64,000 nt of DNA, taken from NCBI RefSeq assembly GCF_000686845.1, contig NZ_JMLS01000029.1, positions 1 to 64,000 on the forward strand, in the 5' to 3' direction. Shown here in pieces: positions 61,379 to 64,000 of this stretch. The notes under the pieces are model-generated. The model searched no databases and was not told where the DNA came from. It saw only the letters and a list, made by a program, of their open reading frames with translations. Every line of letters starts with the position of its first letter. Position 1 is the stretch's first letter. Source of the stretch: Paenibacillus sp. UNC451MF (GTDB lineage: Bacteria; Bacillota; Bacilli; Paenibacillales; NBRC-103111). Position numbers and translations under genes: made by a program.

Positions 61379-62277
61379 ACGAGGCAGCGGGTCCATCTGT
61401 TAGCCCGAGCGCTGTCGCACCTGGATTTATAGTGAAGCGAGATTATAACTTCAATAAAAATGTTCCCATTCATATTTCACGCTGGATGCCAAGTATCTTT
61501 CTTGAGCCATTCCATTGGCACACTTCTTTTGAGGTTGGATATTGCCTTGAGGGAAAGGGACTCTTTTACTTTGAGGACAAGAGGTATGAGATCAATACAG
61601 GCGATGTGTTCGTTGTTAGTCATATGGAAAAGCATCGGGCGCAATCCGACCCCTTGAAGCCATGCCAGTTTCACTTTTTAAAATTTGATGGTTCTTTGAT
61701 AGATGGAGGGGAGAATGAGTTATTGGCCCCGTTTTTTATGAAGTCAAAGTATTTCGTGAATAAAATCAATGGAAATCTGCAAGCAGCTGCACAGATCGGA
61801 GCCCTTCTTCGAGACATTTGGAATGAAATCCAGGAGCAGGATCGGGCGTACACGAGCATGATTCGAGGATTGTTGATGCAAGTATGCACCTACCTTTTTC
61901 GCCATTATGCCAAAGAAATTCCAGTGGAAGAGTGGAACCGCTCGTTACAGGCCTATAAGAAATTGCAGCCGGCTCTCGGGTTGATTCACCATCAATATCA
62001 TGAAAATATTCAGCTTAAGGAGATGGCTGCAAGTTTATCCTTGAGCACCTCACGGGCTTATCATTTATTTAAAGAAACGATGGGAGAAGGCTTTAAAGAA
62101 TATTTAACCAAAATCCGCATTCACGAGTCGAAAAAGAAATTGAGCGATCCCAATGTATCGATTACCGAGGTGTATCTGTCTTGCGGCTTTCAAGGCCATG
62201 CTTCATTCTATAGGTCCTTTAAACAAATTGTAGGAATGACCCCTAAAGAATTCAGAAAATACATGATCACTTCGTAA
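61375..62277 (+). CDS. AraC-family regulator
   Basis: 300 residues. N-terminal cupin (about 40-125: FHWHTSFEVGYCLEGKGLFY, INTGDVFVVSHMEKHRA), C-terminal double HTH (about 195-298: IQLKEMAASLSLSTSRAYHL, ITEVYLSCGFQGHASFYRSF). Translated with the DUF4387 gene. It probably activates the ABC transporter genes that follow after a 180-bp gap. Confidence 0.9.
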   Translation: MNEAAGPSVSPSAVAPGFIVKRDYNFNKNVPIHISRWMPSIFLEPFHWHTSFEVGYCLEGKGLFYFEDKRYEINTGDVFVVSHMEKHRAQSDPLKPCQFHFLKFDGSLIDGGENELLAPFFMKSKYFVNKINGNLQAAAQIGALLRDIWNEIQEQDRAYTSMIRGLLMQVCTYLFRHYAKEIPVEEWNRSLQAYKKLQPALGLIHHQYHENIQLKEMAASLSLSTSRAYHLFKETMGEGFKEYLTKIRIHESKKKLSDPNVSITEVYLSCGFQGHASFYRSFKQIVGMTPKEFRKYMITS

Positions 62278-62457
62278 GAATAGCTATTTTTGAGAAGAAA
62301 TGAAGTGAATTGAAGAGGACTCATCCCTTAGAATTCATTACAATTTAATGTGTAGAAATACTGCATAACTATTTACTATTAAGCGCTTTCATGTTGAGCG
62401 TTAAGGCAGCTTAACAATCAACTTAGAATTTACTAGACAAGAGGTGAGAGTGAACAA

Positions 62458-63354
62458 GTGTACACTACAATGAAGCGAATGTGGGCAGATAAAATCCTGT
62501 ATTTCATGCTGCTACCCTGCATCGTTTATTTCGTTCTTTTTCATGTGTGGCCCATTATCGGCATGAAGCTGGCCTTCTACGATTATCGCATTCTCGGCGA
62601 TCACGAGTACGTGGGACTCAAATATTTTAAGGAGCTGTTCAGTACTCCGGTCTTCGCCAATGTTTTGCAAAACACATTAATTATTAGCGCCATGAAAATG
62701 TTCCTTATTTTCCCTATCCCGATTTTGTTCGCCTTGATGCTGAACGAGTTCGCCAACGGGAAATTCCGTAAAGCGGTACAGGTCGTGTCGTATTTGCCGC
62801 ATTTTTTATCGTGGGTCGTTATTGCAGGCATTTGGTTTGAATTTCTGTCTCCCTCGACCGGGGCGGTCAATGAATTCGTGAAGGCGCTCGGTATGCCGGC
62901 CAAAGATTTTCTGACGGACAAAGACAGCATCCGCTGGGTACTGTTAGCAAGTGAAGCTTGGCGCAGTATCGGTTGGGATTCCATTATTTTCCTTGCAGCC
63001 ATAATGGGCGTTAGCCCAAGTCTGTACGAAGCTGCTTATGTCGATGGAGCAAGCCGTTGGCATATTGTAACACGAATTGTGCTTCCGCATTTGTACGTGC
63101 CGATGGTGACCATTTTTATTCTGAATGTCGGCTTCATTATGAACGCTGGACTGGATCAGGTGCTTAACTTCACGAATGATTCCGTCAACAGCCACATCGA
63201 TATTATCGATACGTACGTATATCGCGTCGGTCTGATCAACGGGCAATATTCGTTTGCGACGGCAGCCAACCTGTTCAAAAGCATGATCGGCGTCGTGCTC
63301 GTGCTGTCCACGCATTTTATCTCGAAGAAATTAACCTCAAAAGGCGCATGGTAA
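62458..63354 (+). CDS. ABC transporter permease (LplB-like)
   Basis: 298 residues. GTG start with GAGGTGAG upstream. Six membrane helices and the EAA loop (EAAYVDGASRWHIVTRIVLP). LplB/YtcP-type permeases usually import oligosaccharides or their uronate derivatives with a lipoprotein partner, which is not in the window. The next permease begins 16 bp later. Confidence 0.9.
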   Translation: MYTTMKRMWADKILYFMLLPCIVYFVLFHVWPIIGMKLAFYDYRILGDHEYVGLKYFKELFSTPVFANVLQNTLIISAMKMFLIFPIPILFALMLNEFANGKFRKAVQVVSYLPHFLSWVVIAGIWFEFLSPSTGAVNEFVKALGMPAKDFLTDKDSIRWVLLASEAWRSIGWDSIIFLAAIMGVSPSLYEAAYVDGASRWHIVTRIVLPHLYVPMVTIFILNVGFIMNAGLDQVLNFTNDSVNSHIDIIDTYVYRVGLINGQYSFATAANLFKSMIGVVLVLSTHFISKKLTSKGAW

Positions 63355-63369
63355 GGAGGTGGATGTATC

Positions 63370-64000
63370 ATGCTGGAAAGAAGACTTACCGTATCCAAAG
63401 TGATGATAGCGCTTATATTAACGCTGATTACTTTAACAATGTTTGTACCGATCATGAACTTGCTTGCGAGAGCCTTATCTCACCCTACCAAGGTGTATCT
63501 ACTTCATGGGTATGAAATATGGCCGAGGGGCCTCTCCTTCATTAACTTTCAAGTCGTTCTCAGCAATCCGATTGTCGGAAAAGCGCTGCTTAATTCGGTG
63601 TTCATTACGGTGGTCGGCACGTGCTTGAGCATCTTTTTTACAACGCTTGCCGCCTATGTATTGACCCGCAAAAATCTGGCTTTCAAAACGCCGATCATGA
63701 TCTTCCTCATCATCATTATGATTTTCGAACCGGGGATCGTGCAGGAATACATGGTTATCAAGGACCTGCATTTGCTGGATAGTCTGTGGGCGATGGTGCT
63801 GTACCGGATGATTAACGTCTATTACTTGATCATCATGATGCGGTTTCTGGAGGAAATTCCGGATTCCTTGATCGAAGCAGCCAAAATCGACGGAGCGGGT
63901 CATATGACCTTGTTCATAAGAATCGTCATGCCGCTTGCGCGTATTCCGCTATTAACGATTGGGATGTTCTATGCGATTGCGAAGTGGAACGAGTTTTTCA
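63370..64000 (+). CDS. ABC transporter permease (LplC/YtcP-like), cut by the window end
   Basis: ATG with AAGGAGGT upstream. 210 residues are visible, with an N-terminal helix (VMIALILTLITLTMFVPIMN), further membrane helices and the EAA loop (EAAKIDGAGHMTLFIRIVMP). Pairs with the previous gene as the second channel half. It is open at base 64000. The solute-binding protein gene is expected just outside. Confidence 0.9.
   Translation, partial: MLERRLTVSKVMIALILTLITLTMFVPIMNLLARALSHPTKVYLLHGYEIWPRGLSFINFQVVLSNPIVGKALLNSVFITVVGTCLSIFFTTLAAYVLTRKNLAFKTPIMIFLIIIMIFEPGIVQEYMVIKDLHLLDSLWAMVLYRMINVYYLIIMMRFLEEIPDSLIEAAKIDGAGHMTLFIRIVMPLARIPLLTIGMFYAIAKWNEFF

Noticed and set aside
1-64000. CRISPR array, prophage, intact transposase, tRNA genes
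   Set aside because: No spaced short repeats, phage genes, transposase or cloverleaf found on reading; remnants at 16-21 kb do not include a recognisable transposase.

Overview
The window reads as chromosome of a Paenibacillus-like, spore-forming Firmicute. Evidence: strong AGGAGG-type ribosome binding sites, some GTG/TTG starts, two large proteins with C-terminal SLH triplets, Spo0F- and Spo0A-like proteins, a perfect CIRCE box, the Bacillus-type hxlAB/hxlR locus, a ydaJKLMN-type exopolysaccharide operon and LplB-type ABC permeases. It starts at the end of an rRNA operon (23S-5S spacer, 5S gene, terminator) and stops inside an ABC permease gene.

Layout. 0.3-4.8 kb: ywqA/ywqB-type SNF2 helicase and SWIM-finger pair. 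5-6.9 kb: ribulose monophosphate formaldehyde fixation (hxlA, hxlB, divergent hxlR). 7-7.8 kb: ATP-grasp pseudogene and a membrane protein. 8-10.1 kb: diguanylate cyclase, CheY and HD-GYP operon. 10.3-16.4 kb: 2047-residue SLH surface protein. 16.4-21.4 kb: decayed and accessory stretch with gene remnants, two copies of a 108-bp repeat bracketing a lipoprotein and a secreted pore-former-like protein, and several small ORFs. 21.4-23.5 kb: htpG under CIRCE. 24-25.9 kb: response regulator and histidine kinase collapsed into one ORF. 26.2-28.1 kb: GGDEF protein and Spo0F-like regulator. 28.4-29.1 kb: aquaporin. 29.3-33.6 kb: giant hybrid kinase divergent from a second HD-GYP gene. 33.8-41.1 kb: ydaJKLMN-type operon with a degenerate c-di-GMP receptor. 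41.4-45.8 kb: lectin-like SLH protein. 45.9-50.3 kb: MHYT-GGDEF-EAL protein, SARP-type response regulator, CheY, zinc-ribbon protein. 50.4-52.6 kb: sigma-70-like factor, an AT-rich HTH-like gene, a Spo0A DNA-binding-domain protein. 52.6-55.7 kb: hisD-like gene behind a His-codon attenuator, TraX-like protein, lipoprotein. 55.8-58.5 kb: RND efflux remnant and a PEP-synthase/rifampin-phosphotransferase-like enzyme. 58.8-64 kb: GntR regulator, AtuA-like protein, DUF4387 protein, AraC regulator and two ABC permeases.

How it fits together. From 26 to 50 kb the theme is c-di-GMP and the cell surface. Four promoters (upstream of the HD-GYP gene, the lectin/SLH gene, the CheY gene and the GGDEF-EAL gene) share one geometry, heptamer TTGTTYA (one first copy is ATGTTCA), N4, TTGTTYA, N11, -10 box. 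The exopolysaccharide operon carries a half version. This resembles promoters of SARP-type activators, and a SARP-type response regulator (48184) and a matching hybrid kinase (29338) lie in the same region. I infer one two-component regulon controlling c-di-GMP turnover, matrix polysaccharide and a surface protein.

The other most interesting items are a two-copy structured element with base-pair-preserving changes and a conserved possible pseudoknot, each copy flanked by its own direct repeat, and a complete-looking histidine attenuator. Most functional calls are by family recognition from memory; no database search was run.
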